Shown: piece by piece, positions 1 to 5,621 of the stretch
Position numbering within the stretch: position 1 is the first letter of the stretch
Layout: each line of letters opens with the position of its first letter
NCBI GenBank assembly: GCA_017507285.1
Contig: JAFWBF010000181.1
Coordinates: 1-5,621 of the forward strand
Source of the DNA: Bacteroidales bacterium
GTDB lineage: Bacteria; Bacteroidota; Bacteroidia; Bacteroidales; P3
Length of the DNA: 5,621 bases
Direction: 5' to 3'
Notes under the pieces: generated by a model
What the model was told of the DNA's origin: nothing
What the model saw: the letters and a program-made list of their open reading frames with translations, nothing else
Database searches by the model: none
Position numbers and translations under genes: made by a program

Positions 1-875
1 CCACCTTGTATATATCCCTTGCCCCATGTTTTCGAACCCAATATATTAAGACTCCAACCATTTTCCATAAGACCGGAAGAGGTGCTGAATAGTATTTTAT
101 TATATCCATCGGCTCCTACCATATATTCGGCCGATGTTCTTTTTTGGCTTTCATAGCCTTTGGTTATTATGTTGATAGTTCCGCCTATCGATGGGTTGCT
201 TAGCATTCCCGACCCTATGCCGCGTTGGGTTTGTATGGCAATGGCTATATCGCTTAGCCCTGCCCAATTGCTCCAATATAAATCACCATCCTCGGCTTCG
301 TTCACAGGTATGCCGTTGATCATCACTGCAATGTTGGTATTGTCAAATCCTCTCATCCATATTTCCGAGTCGCCCCAACCTCCTTCTTGCTTATTGGCAT
401 GTACACCGGGTGTGCCTCTAAGAATTTCGGGAAACTCTTGTGTGCCCAATTTCTCTTCTATTTGATTGGAATTTACTGTGGTAATAGCTATTGGTGTTTT
501 TCGGTCTATTCCCATTTGTCCACTTATGGTTATGCTAGGCAGGTTGAGTGCATTTTTCTCCAATGTTATTTCGATGTGTTTTTTACCATCTATATTTATC
601 AATTTAGTGGTGTACCCAACATACGAAATAATCAATGTTGATGTGTCGGATTTTAGTGCCATCGAAAACTTGCCGTCTATGTCGGTGGTAGTAGCATTCG
701 ATGTTCCGTGCTCTCTTATGGTAGCGCCTATAAGAGTTGAATTGTCTTCGGCATCGCGTATTACGCCTTCTATACCGTTTTTTTGCGACATGACATTTTC
801 TGAAAAGGCAATAAGCAGTATCAAGGATACAACTATCTGTTTGCCATAAGTTGATTTAAAGTAATTTATGATCAT
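1..875 (-). CDS. TonB-dependent outer-membrane receptor, N-terminal 291 residues (3' end outside window)
   Basis: This reading frame is open from ATG at 875 to the left edge, so only the N-terminal part is present; full-length receptors of this kind usually have 700-1000 residues. Residues 1-31 look like a signal peptide (hydrophobic stretch 14-24, ending MSQ). Residues about 34-107 resemble the carboxypeptidase-regulatory-like domain common in Bacteroidota receptors (GVIRDAEDNSTLIGATI, then TDIDGKFSM and ISYVGY). Residues about 125-235 form the plug domain: TPIAITTV, EILRGTPGVH, WMRGFDN, VMINGIPVNEAEDGDLYWSNW, and GGTINIITK at its end. The beta-barrel is not visible. Family knowledge says such proteins import a bound substrate across the outer membrane using TonB/ExbBD energy. 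The substrate cannot be told here, and whether a SusD partner follows is unknown. The start at 875 fits a promoter whose -7 box lies about 22 bases upstream. The family call is firm. Confidence 0.93.
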   Translation of the reverse strand, partial: MIINYFKSTYGKQIVVSLILLIAFSENVMSQKNGIEGVIRDAEDNSTLIGATIREHGTSNATTTDIDGKFSMALKSDTSTLIISYVGYTTKLINIDGKKHIEITLEKNALNLPSITISGQMGIDRKTPIAITTVNSNQIEEKLGTQEFPEILRGTPGVHANKQEGGWGDSEIWMRGFDNTNIAVMINGIPVNEAEDGDLYWSNWAGLSDIAIAIQTQRGIGSGMLSNPSIGGTINIITKGYESQKRTSAEYMVGADGYNKILFSTSSGLMENGWSLNILGSKTWGKGYIQG

Positions 876-896
876 AATTGACAAATATATTTTTTG

Positions 897-927
897 CAAA
901 GGTACGTTTTTTCTTTGATATGGACAA
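897..927 (-). promoter_or_regulatory. Bacteroidota-type promoter for the TonB-dependent receptor
   Basis: On the minus strand a -7 box TACCTTTG (904-897) fits the Bacteroidota consensus TAnnTTTG exactly, and a TTG of the -33 type (927-925) sits 20 bases upstream, close to the expected spacing. Transcription would begin near 890, giving a leader of roughly 15 nt before the ATG at 875. No Shine-Dalgarno sequence is seen, which is common in this phylum. The -33 element starts only four bases after the U-tract of the preceding terminator. Confidence 0.7.
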
Positions 928-931
928 TAAT

Positions 932-966
932 AAAAAAAACAGTGAGACTTAGATAGTTCACTGTTT
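932..966 (-). terminator. Intrinsic terminator of the GWxTD/acyltransferase/glycosyltransferase cluster
   Basis: A perfect 9-bp stem, AAACAGTGA against TCACTGTTT (937-945 and 958-966), with a 12-nt loop, is followed on the minus strand by a run of T (939-932). This is a classic rho-independent terminator for leftward transcription. On the plus strand the stem is followed by ATAAG with no U-tract, so it should act in one direction only. It lies about 305 nt after the glycosyltransferase stop, beyond the repeat, and insulates the receptor promoter. Confidence 0.82.
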
Positions 967-1271
967 ATAAGTTTAGACAACTTCGATGATGTAATCAATA
1001 TTTAGGCAACTTCTAAAAATTCCACGTTTCAGTAAAATAGAAGAATTCTTCTTTAAACTTTTGCGTTGTTGACTTCGTCGAAGTTGCTATCGCTCGGAAT
1101 AACTAATGCAAGCATTGCTCTTCTCTCGCTTAATCGCAACTTTACGTTTTTTACCGAAATCTTTCTATTTCTTTTTCAATCGCATAGCCCGCTATGCTCA
1201 ATCAAAAGAAAGTAGAAATCTTTCTAGCAAAATTCCGTAAATCACTTGCAAAGCAATTTTTAGAAATTGCC
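960..1271. repeat. Long copy of an intergenic, palindrome-rich interspersed repeat
   Basis: This gene-free stretch shares several blocks with 5162-5233. ACTGTTT-TAAG, CAACTTCGA-GA and TCAATATT at 960-1000 recur in the same order at 5162-5194. AAATCAC--GCAAAGCAATTTTTAGAAAT-GCC at 1239-1271 recurs at 5200-5232. The 19 bases at 1069-1087 reappear exactly, inverted, at 5172-5190. Within it, 1005-1023 and 1253-1271 are near-identical inverted ends (17 of 19 bases match). The interior holds a perfect 14-nt palindrome AGAAGAATTCTTCT (1039-1052), ACTTCG-T-CGAAGT (1072-1084), AATGC-AA-GCATT (1105-1116) and a large hairpin (1162-1218). No transposase and no convincing coding frame is present. It starts one base after the glycosyltransferase stop. 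It could be a non-autonomous mobile element or a BIME/REP-like structured repeat; the two copies here do not decide. Confidence 0.72.
1162..1218. repeat. Long interrupted hairpin inside the intergenic repeat
   Basis: The centre GCATAG-CCCG-CTATGC gives a 6-bp stem (1182-1187 with 1192-1197). After a 6-by-6 internal loop, eight more pairs form (1168-1175 with 1204-1211). After a one-base bulge at 1212, six further pairs form (1162-1167 with 1213-1218). A 12-nt direct repeat, GAAATCTTTCTA, lies at 1156-1167 and 1215-1226, overlapping each foot of the hairpin. Because it lies between the glycosyltransferase stop and the terminator, it would fold in the 3' untranslated RNA. Confidence 0.65.
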
Positions 1272-1272
1272 T

Positions 1273-2283
1273 TTATATATCAATTTTCGAAAATGTTTTC
1301 TTGCCTCTGAGATAGTATTCCAATACTATATTGCCATTGTAAATATTTGAAACTTTACGTTGTGTTATATCTTTGCGTTTTTGTTTGAGTGTAGGTATTT
1401 GACGGTAAAAATCCCAATGAGCTTTCATTACTGCTGTGAATTCTTTGGGTTTCTTTTCGGCAAGGAACTTGAGTGCTGCTATCCAGTCCATTAGTACTCG
1501 TATTGGGAATACATAGGCAAGTTGTCGCTTTTGCAGATTTTTGAATAGCAGTGAGAAATTGTTGCGAAAGTTGAGAAATGTTTTGAATGGAGAACTTGGT
1601 GGCAGAGTACCTCCACCTATATGGTATACTACTGATTGTGGGCAGTAGTATACTTTGTGGCCTGCATTTTTGGCACGCCAGCAAAAATCAATCTCTTCCA
1701 TGTGGGCAAAAAAATCTCCATCCAAACCTCCGAGATCATTCCATACTTTGCTTTTAACAAACATAGCAGCACCTGAAGCCCAAAATATTTCGCGGGTATC
1801 GCTGTATTGTCCATTGTCTTTTTCCAAAGTGGTGAATAGTCGTCCACGGCAAAAGGGGTAGCCATATTTATCTATATATCCTCCGGCACCTCCGGCATAT
1901 TCAAAGGTATCGCGTTGGTAGTACGATAGCAGTTTTGGTTGGCATATAGCAATTTCGTCGTTTGATTCCATCATCTCAATAACAGGTTCAATCCAATTAG
2001 GTGTAACCTCTACGTCTGAGTTGAGAAGCACAAAGTAGTCGGCCTTTACTTTGGCCAACACTCTGTTGTAGCCTTCTGCAAAGCCATAGTTTTTGTCGTT
2101 TTGTATTATCTGTATCTGTGGATGGTTTTGTTGCAAAAACTCTACAGAACCATCGGTTGATGCATTGTCGCCTACCACTATATTCACATACGCAGGTGTG
2201 TGTTGTATGAGGGTCGGTAATAGGTCTTCCAAAAATTTCTTTCCATTCCAATTAAGGATTACTACTGCTACTTTCTTCATCAT
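1273..2283 (-). CDS. Family 2 glycosyltransferase (rhamnosyltransferase-like), 336 aa
   Basis: A cytoplasmic or membrane-associated GT-A fold enzyme that moves a sugar from a nucleotide donor to an envelope polysaccharide or glycolipid. Seen in order: the N-terminal strand VVILNWNG (7-14), VVGDNASTDGS (36-46) for nucleotide binding, NYGFAEGYN (65-73), the DXD-equivalent LLNSDVEV (86-93), FWASGAAMFVK (167-177), and FFAHMEEIDFCWR (191-203), where the acidic pair supplies the likely catalytic base, followed by VVYHIGGGTL. This set matches the WbbL-like branch of GT2, but the sugar and acceptor cannot be deduced. No clear membrane segment is seen, and the length is normal. The frame stays open upstream to 2355, inside the acyltransferase gene, but conserved sequence begins at MMKKVAVV. 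ATG at 2283 follows the preceding stop by one base, and ATG at 2280 is equally possible. This arrangement suggests translational coupling. The stop lies one base from the intergenic repeat. Confidence 0.93.
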   Translation of the reverse strand: MMKKVAVVILNWNGKKFLEDLLPTLIQHTPAYVNIVVGDNASTDGSVEFLQQNHPQIQIIQNDKNYGFAEGYNRVLAKVKADYFVLLNSDVEVTPNWIEPVIEMMESNDEIAICQPKLLSYYQRDTFEYAGGAGGYIDKYGYPFCRGRLFTTLEKDNGQYSDTREIFWASGAAMFVKSKVWNDLGGLDGDFFAHMEEIDFCWRAKNAGHKVYYCPQSVVYHIGGGTLPPSSPFKTFLNFRNNFSLLFKNLQKRQLAYVFPIRVLMDWIAALKFLAEKKPKEFTAVMKAHWDFYRQIPTLKQKRKDITQRKVSNIYNGNIVLEYYLRGKKTFSKIDI

Positions 2284-2284
2284 A

Positions 2285-3163
2285 TTACTGTATATTAGGT
2301 TTTTTATGTTTCCAACGTCGGTGAGACCATAGCCAATATTCAGGTTTGCTAACAATGGTTTCTTCCAAAAAGTTTACATACTTTTCGGTAATATTTCCAT
2401 GTTTTTCTTCCAAAGGAGTTTCTGTAATTAGTTTGAATGTTATTTCGTAGTATCCGCGTTTCACTTTATATACATCATAGTAGAACACCGGAAAGTTATA
2501 CTTCTTTGCAAAGTGCTCGCCTCCAAATATAAATCCTGTATCTTGATTTAGGAATTTTGTCCACCAGCATTTGTTTATGTTGTTTGGCGATTGGTCGCTA
2601 AGCATCATATATGCTGTGGGTACATTGTGTAGGGTGTAGTATTCGAAAGTATTGCGAACATTGTTGGCAAATACTACTTCGGTGCCGTAGCGTGTGCGAT
2701 ATTTGTTCAAATATTTATCAAGGGTTTTGTTGGATAGCTCTTTTCCAACGCCTACACCATGGTGTTTTAATTGATGTTCGAGTGTGGTTATCATGTATTC
2801 CCAATTGTTGTAGTGGGCCGACATTAGTATTATGCTTTTACCTGCTTCGTAGTAGGGAAGTAGCACATCGGCATTGGTACAATGGTAGCGTTCAAACAGT
2901 TTTTTTTGTGATAGGCGTAGGTTTAGTATTGCTTCGATAAATATGTCGGCAAGGTGATGGTAAAAGTTTTTTGCTATAAGTTGTATTTCTTTTTCTGTTT
3001 TTTCTGGAAAAGAGTTATGTAGGTTGGTTATAACCACTTTCTTGCGATATCCTATTATGAGGTATAGTACGAAGTATACAAAATCAGCAAGCCCATACAA
3101 TAATTGTATGGGCAAATATGAAATGGGTAATAATATTCCGTAAAAAAGCCACGTGTTAAGCAT
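2285..3163 (-). CDS. LpxL/HtrB-like lysophospholipid acyltransferase family protein, 292 aa
   Basis: An inner-membrane acyltransferase of the lipid A late-acyltransferase superfamily, which passes a fatty acyl chain from acyl-ACP to a lipid A precursor or related lipid. The N-terminal 37 residues are mainly hydrophobic and probably form a membrane anchor. The catalytic HX4E motif is intact as SAHYNNWE (H117, E122). LSDQSPN (188-194) and the terminal YWLWSHRRWKHKKP (276-289) match the conserved blocks of bacteroidal homologues, and length is typical at about 290-310. A longer start at 3184 (MKEDTSA) would overlap the GWxTD gene by 17 nt and put charged residues before the anchor. ATG at 3163, four bases after that gene's TAG, is preferred. 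The exact acceptor (lipid A, ornithine lipid or another) cannot be read from sequence. With a glycosyltransferase one base downstream, an envelope glycolipid role is likely but inferred. Confidence 0.9.
   Translation of the reverse strand: MLNTWLFYGILLPISYLPIQLLYGLADFVYFVLYLIIGYRKKVVITNLHNSFPEKTEKEIQLIAKNFYHHLADIFIEAILNLRLSQKKLFERYHCTNADVLLPYYEAGKSIILMSAHYNNWEYMITTLEHQLKHHGVGVGKELSNKTLDKYLNKYRTRYGTEVVFANNVRNTFEYYTLHNVPTAYMMLSDQSPNNINKCWWTKFLNQDTGFIFGGEHFAKKYNFPVFYYDVYKVKRGYYEITFKLITETPLEEKHGNITEKYVNFLEETIVSKPEYWLWSHRRWKHKKPNIQ
3091..3113. repeat. Perfect 10-bp inverted repeat within the acyltransferase coding region
   Basis: GCCCATACAA and TTGTATGGGC are exact reverse complements separated by three bases, in codons 17-25 of the acyltransferase (LPIQLLYGL). 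It begins 50 nt downstream of the preferred start codon, so the hairpin would form in the mRNA just inside the gene. No U-tract follows, so it is not a terminator. Confidence 0.6.
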
Positions 3164-3167
3164 AGCA

Positions 3168-4625
3168 CTAGTATCCTCTTTCAAACTGTATACCGGCTTC
3201 GGCTTGTATGTTTTCTTCTAGCTGATTGTTTGAAAGGCGACGCTCCCAAAACATATCTTGTGTTTCGCCTTTGGCATTGGAGTGTAGCAAGTAGTAGTTG
3301 CCCGATCTGAATTGGTCGAAAAATACAAATGCACGCTTTGGATTATCGCCCGGAATGTAATCGTAGAACCACATTTGGTATGGCAGATAATGGATATGTC
3401 CTATTTCTTGGAAGTTGCGTGTTGATACTTTGTTCTTTTCGTCAAGTACATATTTAGGAGGACCATATTGTAGGTATACTCTGCCGCGGTCGGATAGATA
3501 ACCTTTTACGTTGCCTTTTGTAAAGTGCTTGTCAACGTATTCCACCCACTTTCTGTATTTAAACCATTCTGCTTTCGGATTGTCGGAGCGTGCTAGCCAA
3601 AATTTGTAGAAAAATGCTTGCTTCTCGTCAAGTGATGCTGTTGAGGCTTCGCCAAAGATAAAATCTTTTTCTTTGCTCGATGCAGTGGCATACAATGTTT
3701 GTATGTAATAGTCCAAATCCTTCTCGGCAATGTCTGTAACGAATGTTCCTCCGTAGGCAAATAAATCGTCGGTAGAAAGTTGTACGTTGGGGTTGCTACG
3801 TTGGAATGTATATTTTCTCGAACCGAAAGTTTCGTTGTTGCGTGTGCGAAGTTCTACCACCAAATTATAGTTGCCCGATGGTAATTGACTTATATCTAGG
3901 GTGCTATATTTAGATATGATGGGTTTAGACACTGTGCGTTCACCGCGAAGGGTGGAGTTTAATCTTTTGCCGGTTTCTTCTACTTCTATGTATGCAACGG
4001 TAAGGAAAGTATCGTTTTCTTTTATGGCATCAGTTGCATTGTATATTTCATAGTAGAAGTTTAGAAGGTCAACATCTTTAGGGATATAGCTATCAACGTA
4101 TGGTTCCATGTCATAGCCATTGCGTGAAATCATATTCTCTTTTTCGGTTGGTTTTACAGAGGCTATTATTTGTAACGACGATATTGATGGTTTGTCTTTT
4201 GGAAAATAAACCACAACGTTTTGATTTATCTCTATTGGGTCGGTATCGGCATTTTTATCTTTCATTATTATCTGAAGATTGTATATGCCGTTTGATAGGG
4301 CAAAGCGGCATACATCAAGAAACGAAAACATGTTGTTTTCCGGATTGTCGATGGCCGGACTTTGTAAATTATATCGCTTAGCGTAAGCAATAGAATCATC
4401 GCGAGTGGCAATAACTGTCATTTCTATTGTTGCTTGATATTTACCATCGTTTGTTGGAATGAATTTAAAATGCCATGCGTTGAACGATACGTAAGTTTCT
4501 ACGTATGGCGTTTCTTGTGGATTGTCGAATATCGAATACGAAAATAGTGCAACAGAATTTTGTGCTGATAAACTGTTGCCTATCAATAGCAATGCGAAAA
4601 CAATCGGTACTATTATTTTTCTCAT
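3168..4625 (-). CDS. Secreted GWxTD domain-containing protein, 485 aa
   Basis: ATG at 4625 opens a clear Sec signal peptide: MRK, hydrophobic core 4-15, then NSLSAQ with likely cleavage near residue 22. The middle (about 25-310) looks like beta-rich repeats of unassigned kind (LPSGNYNLVVELRTRNN; GIYNLQIIMKD). The C-terminal region carries the GWxTD-type domain: FYKFWLARSDNP, then WFKYRKWVEYVDKHF, then GYLSDRGRVYLQYGPP (375-390), then YQMWFYDY and FVFFDQFRSGNYYLLHSN. In the family the signature is G-W-x-T-D; here it reads G-Y-L-S-D, while the following DRGR-Y-YGPP block is intact. The domain's function is not established; it is mostly known from Bacteroidota. There is no lipobox and no T9SS tail, so a periplasmic or envelope location is inferred. 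A longer frame to 4733 adds an unlikely N-terminus overlapping the lipoprotein gene. The acyltransferase ATG follows the TAG by 4 nt. Confidence 0.85.
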   Translation of the reverse strand: MRKIIVPIVFALLLIGNSLSAQNSVALFSYSIFDNPQETPYVETYVSFNAWHFKFIPTNDGKYQATIEMTVIATRDDSIAYAKRYNLQSPAIDNPENNMFSFLDVCRFALSNGIYNLQIIMKDKNADTDPIEINQNVVVYFPKDKPSISSLQIIASVKPTEKENMISRNGYDMEPYVDSYIPKDVDLLNFYYEIYNATDAIKENDTFLTVAYIEVEETGKRLNSTLRGERTVSKPIISKYSTLDISQLPSGNYNLVVELRTRNNETFGSRKYTFQRSNPNVQLSTDDLFAYGGTFVTDIAEKDLDYYIQTLYATASSKEKDFIFGEASTASLDEKQAFFYKFWLARSDNPKAEWFKYRKWVEYVDKHFTKGNVKGYLSDRGRVYLQYGPPKYVLDEKNKVSTRNFQEIGHIHYLPYQMWFYDYIPGDNPKRAFVFFDQFRSGNYYLLHSNAKGETQDMFWERRLSNNQLEENIQAEAGIQFERGY

Positions 4626-4658
4626 AATGTCGTGTATTTGTATTAATAATGAATGTTT

Positions 4659-4692
4659 CAAAAAACTAATTAGTGGTAATAACGCAACAAAA
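4659..4692 (-). promoter_or_regulatory. Possible promoter for the GWxTD gene cluster
   Basis: On the minus strand TTTTG (4692-4688) stands 19 bases before TAGTTTTTTG (4668-4659), an approximate match to the Bacteroidota -33 / -7 pair. It would start transcription about 30 nt before the GWxTD ATG. The -7 box is not exact and the region is T-rich, so chance is possible. No terminator is seen after the lipoprotein gene, so read-through from that gene is the alternative. Confidence 0.35.
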
Positions 4693-4698
4693 TTATTA

Positions 4699-5079
4699 TT
4701 ATTGTTCTTTTTTGTAATGATATTTTTTATCATTATGTGTTACAATCAAGCGATCTTTGGTAAGACTTTTTATATAGAAAGTATCTGATAGGAAAGCGAA
4801 ACAAGTGTCTTTGATTTTCTTTCCTTCGATTATCAGTGCATTATCGTCCAATAGCCAGGTTTCGTAGTGGTTTTGACGGATGTTTATAGTGGAGGCCAAT
4901 CCGTCTTTTCCAAGGGTGAATCCTTTTATTTCTTTGGAGGTATTGCCACTGCCTTCCCATATCCACGATCCGTACAAATAGGTTTCTTCTTGTGATGTGC
5001 AACCAAAAATACACAGAAGTCCAATGGACAAAAGTATTGCAATATTTCTTTTTGTTGATTTTATTGTATATTGTATCAT
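4699..5079 (-). CDS. Small lipoprotein with Lipocalin_3-like domain, 126 aa
   Basis: The N-terminus has basic residues (K7, K10, R11), a hydrophobic stretch 13-25, and Cys27 in IFGC, a slightly relaxed lipobox, so lipid attachment is likely. The mature part follows the pattern of the Bacteroidota lipocalin-like family Lipocalin_3: GSWIWEGSGN, KEIKGFTLGKDGLASTINI, YETWLLDDNALIIEGKKI, SDTFYIKSLTKDRLIV, then a short basic tail. Such proteins are small beta-barrels of unknown ligand. The family match is from recognised pattern, not a search. The stop lies 73 nt before the GWxTD start with no terminator between, so co-transcription is possible. Upstream, TTCGTTTG (minus strand 5111-5104) resembles a -7 box with one mismatch but has no good -33 partner. 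The start at 5079 gives a proper signal sequence, and the upstream in-frame region offers nothing better. Confidence 0.78.
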   Translation of the reverse strand: MIQYTIKSTKRNIAILLSIGLLCIFGCTSQEETYLYGSWIWEGSGNTSKEIKGFTLGKDGLASTINIRQNHYETWLLDDNALIIEGKKIKDTCFAFLSDTFYIKSLTKDRLIVTHNDKKYHYKKEQ

Positions 5080-5161
5080 TCTGCTACATGTGTTAGATAT
5101 TTCACAAACGAACTATTGGATTTAATATTTTGTATATGGCAATAAATATCGTATAGGCAGT

Positions 5162-5233
5162 ACTGTTTTAAGCAACTTCGACGAAGTCAATATTCAACAA
5201 ATCACACGCAAAGCAATTTTTAGAAATCGCCGA
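5162..5233. repeat. Short, internally deleted copy of the intergenic repeat
   Basis: This copy joins the two ends of the longer repeat at 960-1271. The left part (5162-5198) matches 960-1010 with small gaps, and the right part (5200-5232) matches 1239-1271 with only a few substitutions. The internal hairpin and palindromes are missing. Its GCAACTTCGACGAAGTCAA (5172-5190) is an exact inverted match to 1069-1087. It sits in the 235-bp gap between the lipoprotein start and the terminator of the T9SS gene. The rest of that gap shows no gene. Confidence 0.68.
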
Positions 5234-5258
5234 TATTCTTTTTTGCAAGATGATAGAT

Positions 5259-5291
5259 AAAAAAAGGGTATCGCCTTGCAACGATACCCTT
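5259..5291 (-). terminator. Intrinsic terminator after the T9SS-exported protein gene
   Basis: A perfect 10-bp stem, AAGGGTATCG against CGATACCCTT (5264-5273 and 5282-5291), with an 8-nt loop, is followed on the minus strand by seven T (5265-5259, overlapping the stem foot). It lies 23 nt after the stop codon at 5315. It is a strong rho-independent terminator separating this gene from the lipoprotein gene. Confidence 0.9.
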
Positions 5292-5314
5292 CAATTAACT
5301 GATTTATAATATAA

Positions 5315-5621
5315 CTATTTCACAATCAATTTGCGAGTTGTGTTGAAGTCATCATTATAAATATGTACGAAGTATGCACCCTTGGCCAATTTGCTTACGT
5401 CGATAGTTTTTACTAACGAACCTTCGCAATTGATGGTTTCGGTTACAATCATACGTCCGTTCATATCAGCTACTACAAATTCTACCTTTCCGTTTACACC
5501 TTCAACCGAAACAGTGGCTTCGCTGTTGGCAGGGTTAGGATAGATTTGTACTCTTACGTTGTCGGTCGAAGCTGTGTTGATACCCACAGTAGTGCGGAAT
5601 TGGATTTTGTTGCTCCATGCA
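5315..5621 (-). CDS. T9SS type A sorting domain-containing protein, C-terminal 101 residues (5' end outside window)
   Basis: The frame is open to the right edge; only the end of a larger exported protein is seen. The GTG at 5587 could be read as a start, but the frame continues upstream (AWSNKIQFRTTV) and is plainly mid-protein; that stretch resembles the last strand of a fibronectin/Ig-like module. Visible residues about 21-101 form a type A C-terminal sorting domain: VQIYPNPANSEATVSV, then VEFVVADMNGRMI, then IDVSKLAKGAYFVHIYND, ending in TTRKLIVK. In Bacteroidota this domain directs the protein across the outer membrane by the PorSS/T9SS machinery, where it is normally removed and the protein is released or anchored to surface lipopolysaccharide. 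The function of the cargo is not visible. TAG at 5315 is followed by a strong terminator, so this is the last gene of its transcript. Confidence 0.93.
   Translation of the reverse strand, partial: AWSNKIQFRTTVGINTASTDNVRVQIYPNPANSEATVSVEGVNGKVEFVVADMNGRMIVTETINCEGSLVKTIDVSKLAKGAYFVHIYNDDFNTTRKLIVK

Noticed and set aside
160..849. Three overlapping plus-strand open frames of 84-127 codons.
   Set aside because: They lie opposite the TonB-dependent receptor, whose minus-strand frame shows clear conserved motifs; the plus-strand products show none.
1050..1155. Short open frame on the minus strand in the repeat (about 30 codons, including LSERRAMLALVIPSDSNF).
   Set aside because: No start or leader that stands out, stop codons close by, and the region is explained as a structured repeat; it might serve as a tail if the repeat enters a gene, but not here.
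1039..1226. Repeated palindromes as a possible CRISPR array or tRNA-like RNA.
   Set aside because: No regular identical repeats with unique spacers, no cas genes, and no cloverleaf or anticodon arm can be drawn.
2284..2355. Longer N-terminus (24 extra residues) for the glycosyltransferase.
   Set aside because: It would overlap the conserved C-terminus of the acyltransferase, and GT2 homology starts at MMKKVAVV.
4692..4703. Four tandem ATT units as a possible phase-variation tract.
   Set aside because: Too short and in an AT-rich gene end; unit changes would only alter the last codons of the lipoprotein.
4626..4733. Longer start of the GWxTD protein (36 extra residues with five asparagines).
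   Set aside because: It overlaps the lipoprotein gene and would bury a textbook signal peptide that begins at 4625.
5315..5587. A 90-residue protein starting at the GTG at 5587.
   Set aside because: The frame continues upstream to the window edge, and the sequence is the C-terminal part of a sorting-domain protein, not a separate gene.

Overview
This AT-rich window most likely comes from a Bacteroidota genome, probably of Bacteroidales type. The evidence is a C-terminal type IX secretion (T9SS) sorting domain, a GWxTD-family protein, a TonB-dependent receptor with an N-terminal carboxypeptidase-regulatory-like domain, and promoter-like sites of the Bacteroidota -33 TTG / -7 TAnnTTTG kind. 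All six protein-coding genes I can support lie on the minus strand, so transcription runs from right to left. The species cannot be named from the sequence alone.

Layout in the direction of transcription: (1) the C-terminal end of a T9SS-exported protein, cut by the right edge, with a strong intrinsic terminator behind it; (2) an intergenic stretch holding a short copy of an interspersed repeat; (3) a small lipoprotein of the Lipocalin_3 type; (4) a three-gene cluster of a secreted GWxTD-domain protein, an LpxL/HtrB-like acyltransferase and a family 2 glycosyltransferase, with intergenic gaps of 4 and 1 nt; (5) a structured ~310-bp intergenic repeat starting one base after the glycosyltransferase stop and ending in the cluster's terminator; (6) a good Bacteroidota promoter directly behind that terminator, driving a TonB-dependent outer-membrane receptor that runs off the left edge.

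The genes share an envelope theme: an outer-membrane transporter, a lipoprotein, an exported protein, and two enzymes of the kind that build lipid A or surface glycolipids. The tight spacing of the GWxTD, acyltransferase and glycosyltransferase genes suggests one transcript and translational coupling. A joint role in making or modifying an envelope glycolipid is inference.

I see no defence system, CRISPR array, RNA gene, transposase or phage gene. The least explained element is the repeat family (960-1271 and 5162-5233), which is rich in palindromes, has near-identical inverted ends, and forms the 3' untranslated region of the glycosyltransferase transcript. The degenerate GYLSD version of the GWxTD signature is also worth a look.
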